5,223 bases of DNA from DASYAN01 sp036501345 (GTDB taxonomy: Bacteria > Chloroflexota > Ktedonobacteria > Ktedonobacterales > Ktedonobacteraceae), in contig DASYAN010000443.1 in assembly GCA_036501345.1 (NCBI GenBank), positions 1 to 5,223 on the forward strand, in the 5' to 3' direction. A program made the position numbers and the translations under genes. Below are positions 1-5,118 of this stretch, piece after piece. The notes beneath the pieces were generated by a model. It was not told the origin of the DNA and did not search any database. It saw nothing but the letters and a program-made list of their open reading frames with translations. Each line of letters starts with the position of its first letter. The first letter of the stretch is position 1.

Positions 1-74
1 ATGGTTGTTATCTGTTTCGCTTGCTGGCATGCTTCTTTTTGCTCCTGAGCACTATTTCTGTGTGAGTAGGTCAT
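1..74 (-). CDS. possible start of an unrecognised gene running off the left edge
   Basis: On the minus strand an ATG at 74-72 opens a frame that stays open for 24 codons to the window edge (MTYSHRNSAQEQKEACQQAK and onward). It is preceded by a purine-rich AAGAGGAG about nine bases upstream (plus strand 84-91), a good Shine-Dalgarno sequence. The visible peptide is rich in Gln, Lys and Glu and has no motif I recognise. The plus strand is also open over bases 2-196, so frame alone does not settle the strand; the ribosome binding site is the only argument for this one. It could be a real gene start or chance sequence in a decayed region. Confidence 0.25.
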   Translation of the reverse strand, partial: MTYSHRNSAQEQKEACQQAKQITT

Positions 75-101
75 GGGGTATAACTCCTCTTGAGGCTGAT
101 T

Positions 102-194
102 TTAAGCCTGTTGTCTTCTCTCCTCGAAGTTCCACTGGAAAGTTGTGGGGAATGAGTCCCAAAGGACGTTTGCAAATGAGATGGTCATTGTCAT
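102..194 (-). CDS. tiny ORF with a ribosome binding site, function unknown
   Basis: This is a 30-codon minus-strand frame starting MTMTISFANVLWDSF and ending in TAA at 104-102. An AAAGGTGAT sequence lies a few bases before the ATG, well placed for translation initiation. It is in the same frame as the partial ORF that begins at 74 and is separated from it by one stop codon, so the two could be halves of one gene broken by a nonsense mutation, or two short independent frames. The peptide has no recognisable domain. Given the decayed surroundings, a chance ORF is at least as likely. Confidence 0.18.
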   Translation of the reverse strand: MTMTISFANVLWDSFPTTFQWNFEERRQQA

Positions 195-496
195 AGGTAT
201 CACCTTTCTTGGTGAAACGCGATGAGCGCTTCTTCTGTCGAGGTCATGCCTGCCCTTGAGCGTACACCTTCGACTCGGTCAGTGAATGGGTTTCGTAGCT
301 TTCCCTGCGTGCGCCTCTCTTGACATCGGTATCGTACGTCATGAAACCAGAGGGCACACACCACATCAGCGTTTTACGGCAAGAGAAAAAAACACGCATC
401 TGATCTGCAACATGTCCATTCATCGAGTGCTGGAACAACAGCGTTGTCGCATTGTTCATGCATTCTGTTTCTCCCTAGAGGCTGTCGTTTAGCCTG
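195..496. other. stretch with no recognisable gene
   Basis: I see no convincing gene here. The longest minus-strand frame (459-244, 71 codons) has no domain I recognise. Its TGA overlaps, as ATGA, the ATG of a 15-codon frame (247-200) that also has an AAGGG sequence upstream. The minus frame carrying sufB continues into this stretch as far as TAA at 376-374 but no longer resembles SufB. A short inverted repeat (AGGCT, seven bases, AGCCT) lies at about 479-495, next to the point where SufB similarity ends, and might mark the edge of foreign DNA. No tRNA, rRNA or repeat array is visible. Confidence 0.4.
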
Positions 497-643
497 CCGC
501 ATCCAGCCAGGCTCGTTCTTCATTTCAGAGATCTGCTCAACGATCTTCTTGCTCAGTCCTCTCTCGGACTTGAAGGCATACTTTTGTGTGACATGGAACC
601 CAGGACTATACGCCTCCTATTGCTGTGTCAATATCTGGCTCAT
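497..643 (-). pseudogene. sufB: sufB 5' fragment with premature stop (Fe-S cluster assembly SufB)
   Basis: The minus-strand frame from ATG 643-641 reads MSQILTQQ, then TAG at 619-617, then EAYSPGFHVTQ followed by YAFKSERGLSKKIVEQISEM and KNEPGWM. The pattern YAFK-x-ERGLS-xxIVxxIS-xxKxEPxWM is the N-terminal signature of SufB, a roughly 470-residue scaffold subunit of the SufBCD complex that assembles iron-sulfur clusters in the cytosol. Only about 48 codons are left. After the Trp-Met the frame stays open to 374 but lacks the expected continuation, which should lead to a PMP-x-WGxDL-type segment. A GGAG seven bases before the ATG supports this start. The in-frame TAG and the missing remainder of about 90% make it non-functional. 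No sufC or sufD sequence is recognisable nearby. Identification rests on motif recall and a short segment. Confidence 0.62.
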
Positions 644-697
644 GCGTTCACTCCATTTGCTCTTTTCCTTAATTATAGTATATCACAATATAATTCT

Positions 698-727
698 ATT
701 ATAAAACAATTATTTACTATTTAGCAA
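698..727 (-). promoter_or_regulatory. probable sigma-70-type promoter of the sufB remnant
   Basis: Reading the minus strand, TTGCTA (727-722) and a perfect TATAAT (703-698) are separated by 18 bases. They lie in a markedly AT-rich stretch (about 665-740), about 55 bases before the sufB start. The plus strand shows these as TAGCAA and ATTATA. The remainder of 728-814, up to the insertion sequence, holds no gene I can see. Prediction is from consensus only. Confidence 0.45.
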
Positions 728-814
728 TTTTATAAAAAATGCATCAGTGAGTAAATACCGTGAGTCTCTGGGCAATCTCGTGACCCATTTACCTGTGGGG
801 AATCATCAGTTTTG

Positions 815-838
815 GGGTGCGCGTCATTTTTTTGCGAG
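815..838 (+). repeat. left terminal inverted repeat of the ISKra4-family element
   Basis: GGGTGC followed by the 18-base core GCGTCATTTTTTTGCGAG is repeated in reverse complement at 2612-2635 with one mismatch (C at 820 against the partner of 2630). The seven-T tract is kept exactly. The transposase stop codon (TGA, plus strand 824-826) and the codons for the C-terminal Leu-Ala-Lys-Lys lie within this repeat. Confidence 0.85.
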
Positions 839-2173
839 GAGAGGATGACGCCAAGGATGGTTGGGAGCGGGACGACGGGAAGCGGGAGGTGCAGAGGAGG
901 CTGAAACAGGCTTGGGAGGTGCGGCTTTGGGTCGGGGAGGAGAAGCCAAGAGGGCAATGCGCAGGATGAGCAGTTGCAGGTTGTGCAAAGCCTGATCGCG
1001 ACGGATCTGATGGCGCGAGATGCGCTTGTGCATGCATTGGTGACCACGTTGCTGACAGGTCAGTTCCCAGGCTTCTTCCCAGCGATCATGACAGACCTGT
1101 GTGCGCAGAGCGAGCATGGGATTGACATGAGAGCGTTCCCAGCGCATCCCAGCCCCTTTGAGTCGTGCTTGCACGACACATTTATTGGCACTCTCGACAC
1201 TGCCGCTACCAATTGGCCAACCCAATTGCTGATAGAGCGGATACTGCATCTGCTGCTCGCGCTTGCGCAAGTAGTTGACCTTGGTATCCAGATCTGGTAC
1301 GTCTGGATGCTTTTCAAGCAGAAGACCGACTTCCTTTAAAACAGCCGTTGGACCGTGATGTTTGAGTTCGTGGCATTGCTTGTCGAGCCAGTCCGCAGGC
1401 AGTTTGGTGCTAGCCCCCCTGACCATGTCTGCAATGTCGACCAGATAGCCTTTTGCATGGGCAAAATCGAGAATCCGCCGCGCATCCGGTCGATGCATAT
1501 CCACGAACCCTTGGATCCACTCAGCTCCATCTTGGATGGCACAGACCGACGTTGCCAAACGGACTGCCCGCCGCTCGGTTTCTACCGTCGCAAGCTTTGC
1601 GAACGTCTGCGAGTCACTCAGACGGGAAAAATAGGAGATATCAACCGTCTCCACATGCTGGTCGGGCCGCTCTTTGCATCGTTTCTCTTTGGTCTGGACA
1701 AGGCCAATGACCAGCGTTTTGATTTCCACGCATCCCCCTCCCACCAGAGCGACACTGGCTCCATCACTACTGATCAGCAGCTTGTCCTCTGCTGCTTCGG
1801 TTCTCCTCTTCTTTGTCTGGGATGAAGAGCAACAGCTCTTCTTTCGCTGTATTTCTTCTGCATGGATTTTAGGATCATTTTGCGCTCCTGCATGAGGGCT
1901 TTCTGCTGTTTCGGTTTTTCTCTTCTTTGTTTCTTGTGAAGAGCGGCTGCTCCTCTTTGGCTTCACTCCACAGAGTTGATCGGCTCGCTCGTTCTGCCAT
2001 GCTTCATAGGCCGCTCCTGCCGCTTCCGTTTGCCTGCACCCGGTCGCCTCACCGATTTGAACTCCTGTCACATCGTTGAGCAGCTTAGTCGCTCGCCCAA
2101 ATGGCATCCACAAGGACAGATGCACCAAATGTTCCTGCTGCCGTGGTGTCAAGCTTCCCGGCTGCAGGCCCAA
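824..2173 (-). CDS. ISKra4-family transposase, catalytic part (second frame)
   Basis: This is the main body of the transposase, about 449 codons. A TTG at 2173 is the first possible start, but no ribosome binding site stands out and LDEE is encoded just before it, so it is more likely expressed as an extension of the first frame. Visible motifs, numbered from the TTG, are PGSLTP (5-10), SSDGASVALVGG (135-146, with Asp137), DGAEW (215-219), ILDFAHA (234-240, with Asp236) and GSGSVESA (322-329, with Glu327), followed by NPMLALR and RWEEAW. Asp137, Asp236 and Glu327 are my candidates for the DDE triad. Residues 71-131 are an unusual Lys/Arg/Ser-rich linker containing a duplicated segment, and the last 45 residues are Pro/Ala-rich. 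The stop codon lies in the terminal repeat. Catalytic motifs appear intact, so activity depends on the frameshift. Confidence 0.82.
   Translation of the reverse strand: MGLQPGSLTPRQQEHLVHLSLWMPFGRATKLLNDVTGVQIGEATGCRQTEAAGAAYEAWQNERADQLCGVKPKRSSRSSQETKKRKTETAESPHAGAQNDPKIHAEEIQRKKSCCSSSQTKKRRTEAAEDKLLISSDGASVALVGGGCVEIKTLVIGLVQTKEKRCKERPDQHVETVDISYFSRLSDSQTFAKLATVETERRAVRLATSVCAIQDGAEWIQGFVDMHRPDARRILDFAHAKGYLVDIADMVRGASTKLPADWLDKQCHELKHHGPTAVLKEVGLLLEKHPDVPDLDTKVNYLRKREQQMQYPLYQQLGWPIGSGSVESANKCVVQARLKGAGMRWERSHVNPMLALRTQVCHDRWEEAWELTCQQRGHQCMHKRISRHQIRRDQALHNLQLLILRIALLASPPRPKAAPPKPVSASSAPPASRRPAPNHPWRHPLLAKK
1787..1957 (-). repeat. imperfect direct duplication inside the transposase linker
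   Basis: Two related segments lie at 1957-1901 (KRSSRSSQETKKRKTETAE) and 1840-1787 (KSCCSSSQTKKRRTEAAE), separated by about 60 bases coding for a His/Ala/Glu-rich spacer. The underlying DNA is also clearly similar, with shared runs such as CTCTTCTTTGT and GAAGAGC on the plus strand, so the similarity reflects duplication and not only composition. The segment sits between the N-terminal region and the first catalytic Asp, a position where the family usually has a shorter connection (recalled, not aligned). Confidence 0.6.
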
Positions 2174-2177
2174 TTCT

Positions 2178-2537
2178 TCATCGAGGGGGGAAAAAGCCTG
2201 TCTCGCATTTGGAGCAGACTCCGTAGGTTCTTTCCAGCTTCACTTCTCTTCCCCCTGTTGCTTGGAATTTCCTCACCTGCTTTCCACGTGCGGTCAATGG
2301 CTCCCCACAGTTCGGGCAGTGGGGCCGTTCCTCGGCCTGCTCACCTGCCCACTCTTTGGCTTCGCTTGTTAGCGCACTCTCTTCTATTAAATGCGCTTCT
2401 AACCTGCTTACTCGTTTCCTTGCTTCAATCTCTATATCTCTCATCTTTGCCTTGGGATTGGCCAATCGCCATTCTTTCATTCCCAGCATTATTTCGTCGT
2501 AGATCTCCTGGCTTTTTTCTTGCTCGTTTTTCTCCAT
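2178..2537 (-). CDS. ISKra4-family transposase, N-terminal part (first frame)
   Basis: This 119-codon frame starts at ATG 2537 with AAGGAG nine bases upstream, a strong ribosome binding site. It has a charged helical N-terminal half (residues 1-70) followed by a zinc-ribbon-like domain with Cys74-x2-Cys77 and Cys108-x2-Cys111, probably DNA binding. The protein then reads ETGFFPP and runs into TGA at 2180-2178. ISKra4-family enzymes normally continue as FFPLDEELGL-x-PG, and exactly that continuation is present in the frame of the downstream ORF, so this is the N-terminus of the same transposase. The frame change falls at TTTTTCCCCCC (plus strand 2185-2195): removing one C restores the full protein of about 570 residues. 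This may be a programmed shift, transcriptional slippage, or an inactivating one-base insertion. Confidence 0.8.
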   Translation of the reverse strand: MEKNEQEKSQEIYDEIMLGMKEWRLANPKAKMRDIEIEARKRVSRLEAHLIEESALTSEAKEWAGEQAEERPHCPNCGEPLTARGKQVRKFQATGGREVKLERTYGVCSKCETGFFPPR

Positions 2538-2611
2538 TGCCCTTCTCCTTGATTGCTCTCGGGAACTTTCTGCTCTTATCTTACCTCTTCTTTCCCTGCT
2601 TGGCTACCCCT

Positions 2612-2635
2612 CTCGCAAAAAAATGACGCCCACCC
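2612..2635 (-). repeat. right terminal inverted repeat of the ISKra4-family element
   Basis: This is the partner of 815-838, on the upstream side of the transposase. The perfect core CTCGCAAAAAAATGACGC is at 2612-2629, followed by the outermost bases CCACCC. The 74 bases between the transposase start codon and this repeat carry the ribosome binding site; I see no strong promoter in them. Confidence 0.85.
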
Positions 2636-2645
2636 TGCTCATCAT

Positions 2646-2676
2646 TTGGGCAGTGCTTGCACAGATGTGCTACAAT
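2646..2676 (+). promoter_or_regulatory. probable promoter of the thi operon
   Basis: An extended -10 element, TGCTACAAT (TACAAT at 2671-2676), lies about 22 bases upstream of the riboswitch. Upstream there is a weak -35 match, TTGGGC at 2646-2651 with 19-base spacing, or TGGGCA one base later with 18. Transcription from here would begin a little before the aptamer, as expected for a riboswitch leader. The promoter lies only about 11 bases from the insertion-sequence edge, so the element landed just upstream without removing it. Confidence 0.5.
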
Positions 2677-2697
2677 ACAATTGAGAAGAAAGAGTTT

Positions 2698-2793
2698 GTC
2701 TTTACGGGAGCTTGGTCTAGCCAGGCTGAGAGGGTAGCCGATGAATGCTACCGACCGTGGAACCTGATCTGGGTAATGCCAGCGTAGGAAGGA
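2698..2793 (+). promoter_or_regulatory. TPP riboswitch (THI box)
   Basis: The conserved THI-box landmarks occur in order: CGGGAGC, CTGAGA (2726-2731), GACCG, AACCTGATCTGGGTAATGCC and AGCGTAGGAAGG. Paired elements can be traced: P2 ACGG 2704-2707 with CCGT 2755-2758; P3 CTTGG 2711-2715 with CCAGG 2721-2725; the optional P3a arm GGTAGC 2733-2738 with GCTACC 2747-2752; and P5 CTGG 2769-2772 with CCAG 2779-2782. The CTGAGA and TGATCTGG...GTAATG segments form the TPP-binding core and look intact. The ribosome binding site AGGAAGGA (2786-2793) overlaps the 3' side of the aptamer, and no intrinsic terminator lies between aptamer and start codon. I infer control of translation initiation: TPP binding would hide the ribosome binding site of the downstream importer gene. 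Confidence 0.93.
2786..2793 (+). promoter_or_regulatory. ribosome binding site embedded in the riboswitch
   Basis: AGGAAGGA ends six bases before the ATG at 2800. It forms the 3' strand of the basal helix region of the TPP aptamer. This both fixes the start of the ATPase gene and suggests direct occlusion of the site when TPP is bound. Confidence 0.75.
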
Positions 2794-2799
2794 TAGAAC

Positions 2800-3445
2800 A
2801 TGACAGACATTCAATCTGCAGAATACTCTCCTGTTCCTTTGTACGTCTCCTCATCCCATGCTGCACCTGTTGTTCTTGAGCTAAAGCACGTCACCAAGAT
2901 GTTCAAGACGGCTCAAGGTCTTCTTCCAGTTATTGACGGTTTGGATCTGAAAGCACGATCAGGCGAATTGATTGCCATTGTTGGGCCGAGCGGCTGTGGA
3001 AAAAGTTCGCTCTTGAATATCATTGCTGGGCTAGATCAGCCGTCTTCCGGGAGTATTCTCCATACAAGGATGTGAACAATCGCGCCTGGGCAACGTTGGC
3101 TATATGCTTCAGCGTGATGCTTTGGTTCCATGGCTCACTGCCCTAGAAAACGCTGCTTCAGGTCTGGAAGTCCAGGGCGTGCCACGCAAGGTTGCTCGGT
3201 CACAAGCAAAGGAATTGCTTCGAAAATTTGGTCTGGCTGGCTTTGAGGACGCTTACCCTCATGCCCTTTCAGGCGGTATGCGCCAGAGAGTAGCATTCGC
3301 TCGAAGTACACTTGCATCGGGTCACCTCTTACTCTTAGATGAGCCATTTGGTGCACTTGACGCCCTCACTCGTCTCTCCCTGCATCGCTGGCTTTTAGCT
3401 ACCTGGAGGAGTCTTGGCAAAACAGGAATCGTGCTGCATTCCTAA
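2800..3445 (+). pseudogene. thiZ: thiZ-like ABC transporter ATPase, frameshifted and C-terminally truncated
   Basis: This is the remains of a NitT/TauT-type importer ATPase, which would hydrolyse ATP at the inner membrane face to drive uptake of a thiamine pyrimidine precursor. The first part (2800-3075) holds the N-terminus and Walker A GPSGCGKSS (residues 62-70), then runs into TGA after SSGSIL. The rest continues in the +1 frame from about 3060 (LGNVGYMLQRDALVPW with the Q-loop Gln, then the signature LSGGMRQRVAFAR and Walker B LLLLDEPFGALD). Removing one C from CTCC at about 3057-3061 rejoins them. Similarity stops after GKTGIVL at about 3436, where VTHD with the H-loop His is expected; some 60 or more C-terminal residues are lost and TAA follows at 3443. 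The name rests on the TPP riboswitch and the ThiX- and ThiY-like neighbours, since ATPases of this family look alike. Two independent lesions make it a pseudogene. Confidence 0.82.
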
Positions 3446-3457
3446 CCGCACTTTACA

Positions 3458-4015
3458 GTGGCAACAGGGCTGATTACAGCTGTGCTTCTGGATTTTACCC
3501 CGCTGTTACAGAGAGCCCTCTATCCTTTGCTCGTGGCATCCCAGGCGATCCCAATCATCGCTATTGCCCCACTTTTTGTACTCTGGTTTGGTTTTGGTCT
3601 GCTTCCAAAGGTCCTGGTTGTGACGCTGGTCTGCTTTTTTCCAGTTACGGTTGCCACATATGATGGCCTGCGTGGAACTGATCCTGAGCTTATCAAGCTC
3701 TATCGAACCTTTGGTGCCAAAACATGGAGCCTGTTCTGGCGGATACGCCTTCCCAGTGCTCTTCCCTCTTTTTTCTCAGGCTTACGGATAGCGGCCACCT
3801 ATGCCGTTGTTGGAGCGATCTTCAGTGAATATATTGAGGCCTTTACTAGCCTGGGCATCTTTCTGCAAGATGCTCAGCACTCATTTCGAACTGCTCTCGT
3901 CTTCGGTATTGTCATCGTGACAGCTCTGCTCAGTATTGCCTTGTTCTTGGCGGTTCATCTTGTCGAGCGGCTTTGTATCCCCTGGTACTTCGCATCTGGC
4001 CGAGGAAGAAAGTGA
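3458..4015 (+). pseudogene. thiX: thiX-like ABC transporter permease, N-terminally truncated
   Basis: This is a membrane permease of the NitT/TauT (BPD_transp_1) type that would form the channel of the pyrimidine-precursor importer. The 185 codons from GTG 3458 contain LLQRALYPLLVASQAIPI, APLFVLWFGFG, several hydrophobic segments (about residues 25-45, 48-67, 109-130 and 145-170) and the cytoplasmic EAA loop, including LYRTFGAKTWSLFWRIRLP with its conserved Gly and Pro, which contacts the ATPase. Family members are usually about 250 residues, so the first one or two membrane segments are missing. The frame upstream is joined directly to the truncated ATPase after a TAA, with no ribosome binding site, so a deletion of several hundred bases probably fused the two genes. 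The C-terminal end looks complete, with TGA at 4013-4015. Confidence 0.82.
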
Positions 4016-4048
4016 AAGAATTATGCATGACATGGAGCATAACTCTTA

Positions 4049-4697
4049 ATGAAGAGAAATATACTATTCATATTTTTGCTGCTACTAGGGCTCAGTGCCT
4101 GTGCGCCACAAGCGAGCCAATCTCAAACAGGATCGACGCAGATATCGTTGGCGCTTGACTGGACAGCAAATACGAATCATACAGGCATCTATGTTGCTCA
4201 GCAGCGCCCAGCAAGGTCTTGCTCTGACTTTCCTCCCGTATTCGGCAAACACGACTCCCGAAGCTCAAGTTTCTTCTGGCAAGGCCGACTTTGGGATGAG
4301 TTTTGAACAAAACGTTGCTGTTGCAAGAGCTGCTGGCGAGGATGTTGTTTCTATTGCGGCTATTATTCAACATGATACCTCGATTTTTCTCGCTTCAAAG
4401 AACTCACGTATCCAAAGGCCTGCACAATTTGCAGGAAAACGCTATGCTGCTTATGGGGGGCCATTTGAGAGCGATATTCTAGAGAAGATGATCACATGTG
4501 ACGGCGGTACAGATACGAACTTCCAAAGTATTACAGCGAATCTGGGTGCTCTTGATGCTATAAAGAGTAACCAAGCCGATTTTACTTGGGGCTTTCTTGG
4601 TTGGGAGGGCGTGGAGGCGAGTCGACAACATATGGCTATTGTCACCTTTCCACCGACGGCCTATTGGGCTCATCACCCTATTATCGTTCAACAGTGA
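4049..4697 (+). pseudogene. thiY: thiY-like (NMT1/THI5) substrate-binding lipoprotein, frameshifted and truncated
   Basis: This would be the extracytoplasmic binding protein of the importer; ThiY-type proteins bind the formylaminopyrimidine breakdown product of thiamine. The start ATG 4049 opens a signal peptide with a lipobox, LSAC (Cys18), then ISLALDWTANTNHTGIYVAQ, the typical N-terminus of THI5/NMT1-like proteins. At about 4204-4209 the frame changes. The downstream frame reads QQGLALTFLPYSANTTPE, then SSGKADFGMSFEQNVAVA, LDAIKSNQADFTWGFLGWEG and ends HHPIIVQQ at TAG/TGA-type stop TGA 4695-4697. A few codons (a GWY-like stretch) are missing at the break, which lies between CAGCAG and CAGCAA repeats. 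About 230 of a usual 310-340 residues remain; the C-terminus is replaced by transposase sequence. A weak GGAG lies eleven bases before the ATG, and the gap to the permease is 33 bases. Confidence 0.83.
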
Positions 4698-5118
4698 AGA
4701 ACTGCTCATAAACGGTCCCATTACGCACCACGCCAATGGAAGGAGGAGAGGAGGTAGCTGGATGGGTCGCCAGGATCATACGAACAACCGGGCCCGTCGG
4801 CGTCAGAGCAATTCCCGGGCAATCGAAGAAGTCACGGCTGGTTCCTGACTCGGGATGCCTGGTCCGTTGGTCGGCTGGGTGTTGCAAACGGGCGTGCACC
4901 TCAGGCAAGTCCAACAGATGATAGTCCTTGCCTCGCACAATGACCCCAGGTCCGTTCTCTGTGAGCAGATCGGCAAGAGGAGCCGTATTGCCGTACAATC
5001 CGTCCAGACGCGTCAAGACGTGGGAGAAGGGAAGAACAAGCGAGCGGGCATAGCTCTCGATGGCGGCTTTGGCTCGCAGCAATTCTCCTATGAAAATCCC
5101 TCCCCCCAGTTGTAGGTC
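4681..5118 (-). pseudogene. internal fragment of a DDE-type transposase
   Basis: The minus-strand frame is open from about 5202 down to TAA at 4683-4681. The recognisable part reads IGELLRAKAAIESYARSL, VLTRLDGLYGNTAPLADLL, GVIVRGKDYHLLDLPEV, HPESGTSRDFFDCPGI, TGPVVRMILATHPA, SIGVVRNGTVYEQFFT. This order (RLDGLYGN, RGKDY-x-LLDLP, HPES, DCP, ATHPA, YE-x-FFT) is one I associate with Ktedonobacter-type transposases; I cannot name the IS family with confidence. The expected C-terminal part with the catalytic Glu region (AADVLDLYLHRG-type) is absent, because the frame breaks off against the truncated binding-protein gene at about 4690. The N-terminus upstream of about 5118 is also not recognisable. 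It cannot encode an active enzyme. Confidence 0.6.

Larger units (their letters stand above)
815..2635 (-). mobile_element. ISKra4-family insertion sequence (about 1.8 kb)
   Basis: The element is bounded by inverted repeats at 815-838 and 2612-2635 that match at 23 of 24 positions and begin GGGTG, with a perfect 18-bp core GCGTCATTTTTTTGCGAG. It carries a single transposase on the minus strand, split into two frames, which fills nearly the whole element; its stop codon sits inside the left repeat. The transposase has ISKra4-family hallmarks (N-terminal zinc ribbon, LDEELGL-x-PG-LTP segment, SDGA, DGAEW, LDF-x-HA and GSGSVESA motifs). The bases just outside (ATCAGTTTTG on the left, TGCTCATCAT on the right) do not form an obvious target duplication. 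That fits a family variant without one, a later rearrangement, or one misplaced end. It separates the sufB remnant from the thi operon remnant. Confidence 0.82.

Noticed and set aside
617..619. TAG in sufB as recoding or readthrough
   Set aside because: The gene also lacks about 90% of its length, so a simple nonsense mutation in a pseudogene is the better explanation.
444..704. 86-codon plus-strand frame with a hydrophobic C-terminus
   Set aside because: It is antisense to the sufB fragment and its AT-rich promoter region; hydrophobicity comes from the AT-rich sequence.
1355..1825. 156-codon plus-strand frame
   Set aside because: It is the antisense shadow of the transposase catalytic domain, whose motifs are clear on the minus strand.
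1976..2626. 216-codon plus-strand frame
   Set aside because: It lies opposite the ISKra4 transposase and its terminal repeat, is very rich in Leu, Ser and Pro, and has no recognisable domain; the minus strand clearly codes for the transposase.
803..2650. Possible target-site duplication (TCATCAGTTTTGGG at 803-816 versus TCATCATTTGGG at 2639-2650)
   Set aside because: The matches are imperfect and at different distances from the element ends (one overlaps the repeat, the other starts four bases outside), so this is not a proper duplication.
2581..2814. 77-codon minus-strand frame
   Set aside because: It is antisense to the TPP riboswitch and the insertion-sequence end, with no protein features.
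3055..4215. Programmed frameshifting in the thi genes
   Set aside because: There is no slippery sequence typical of recoding, the genes also carry deletions, and this transporter family is not known to use frameshifting.
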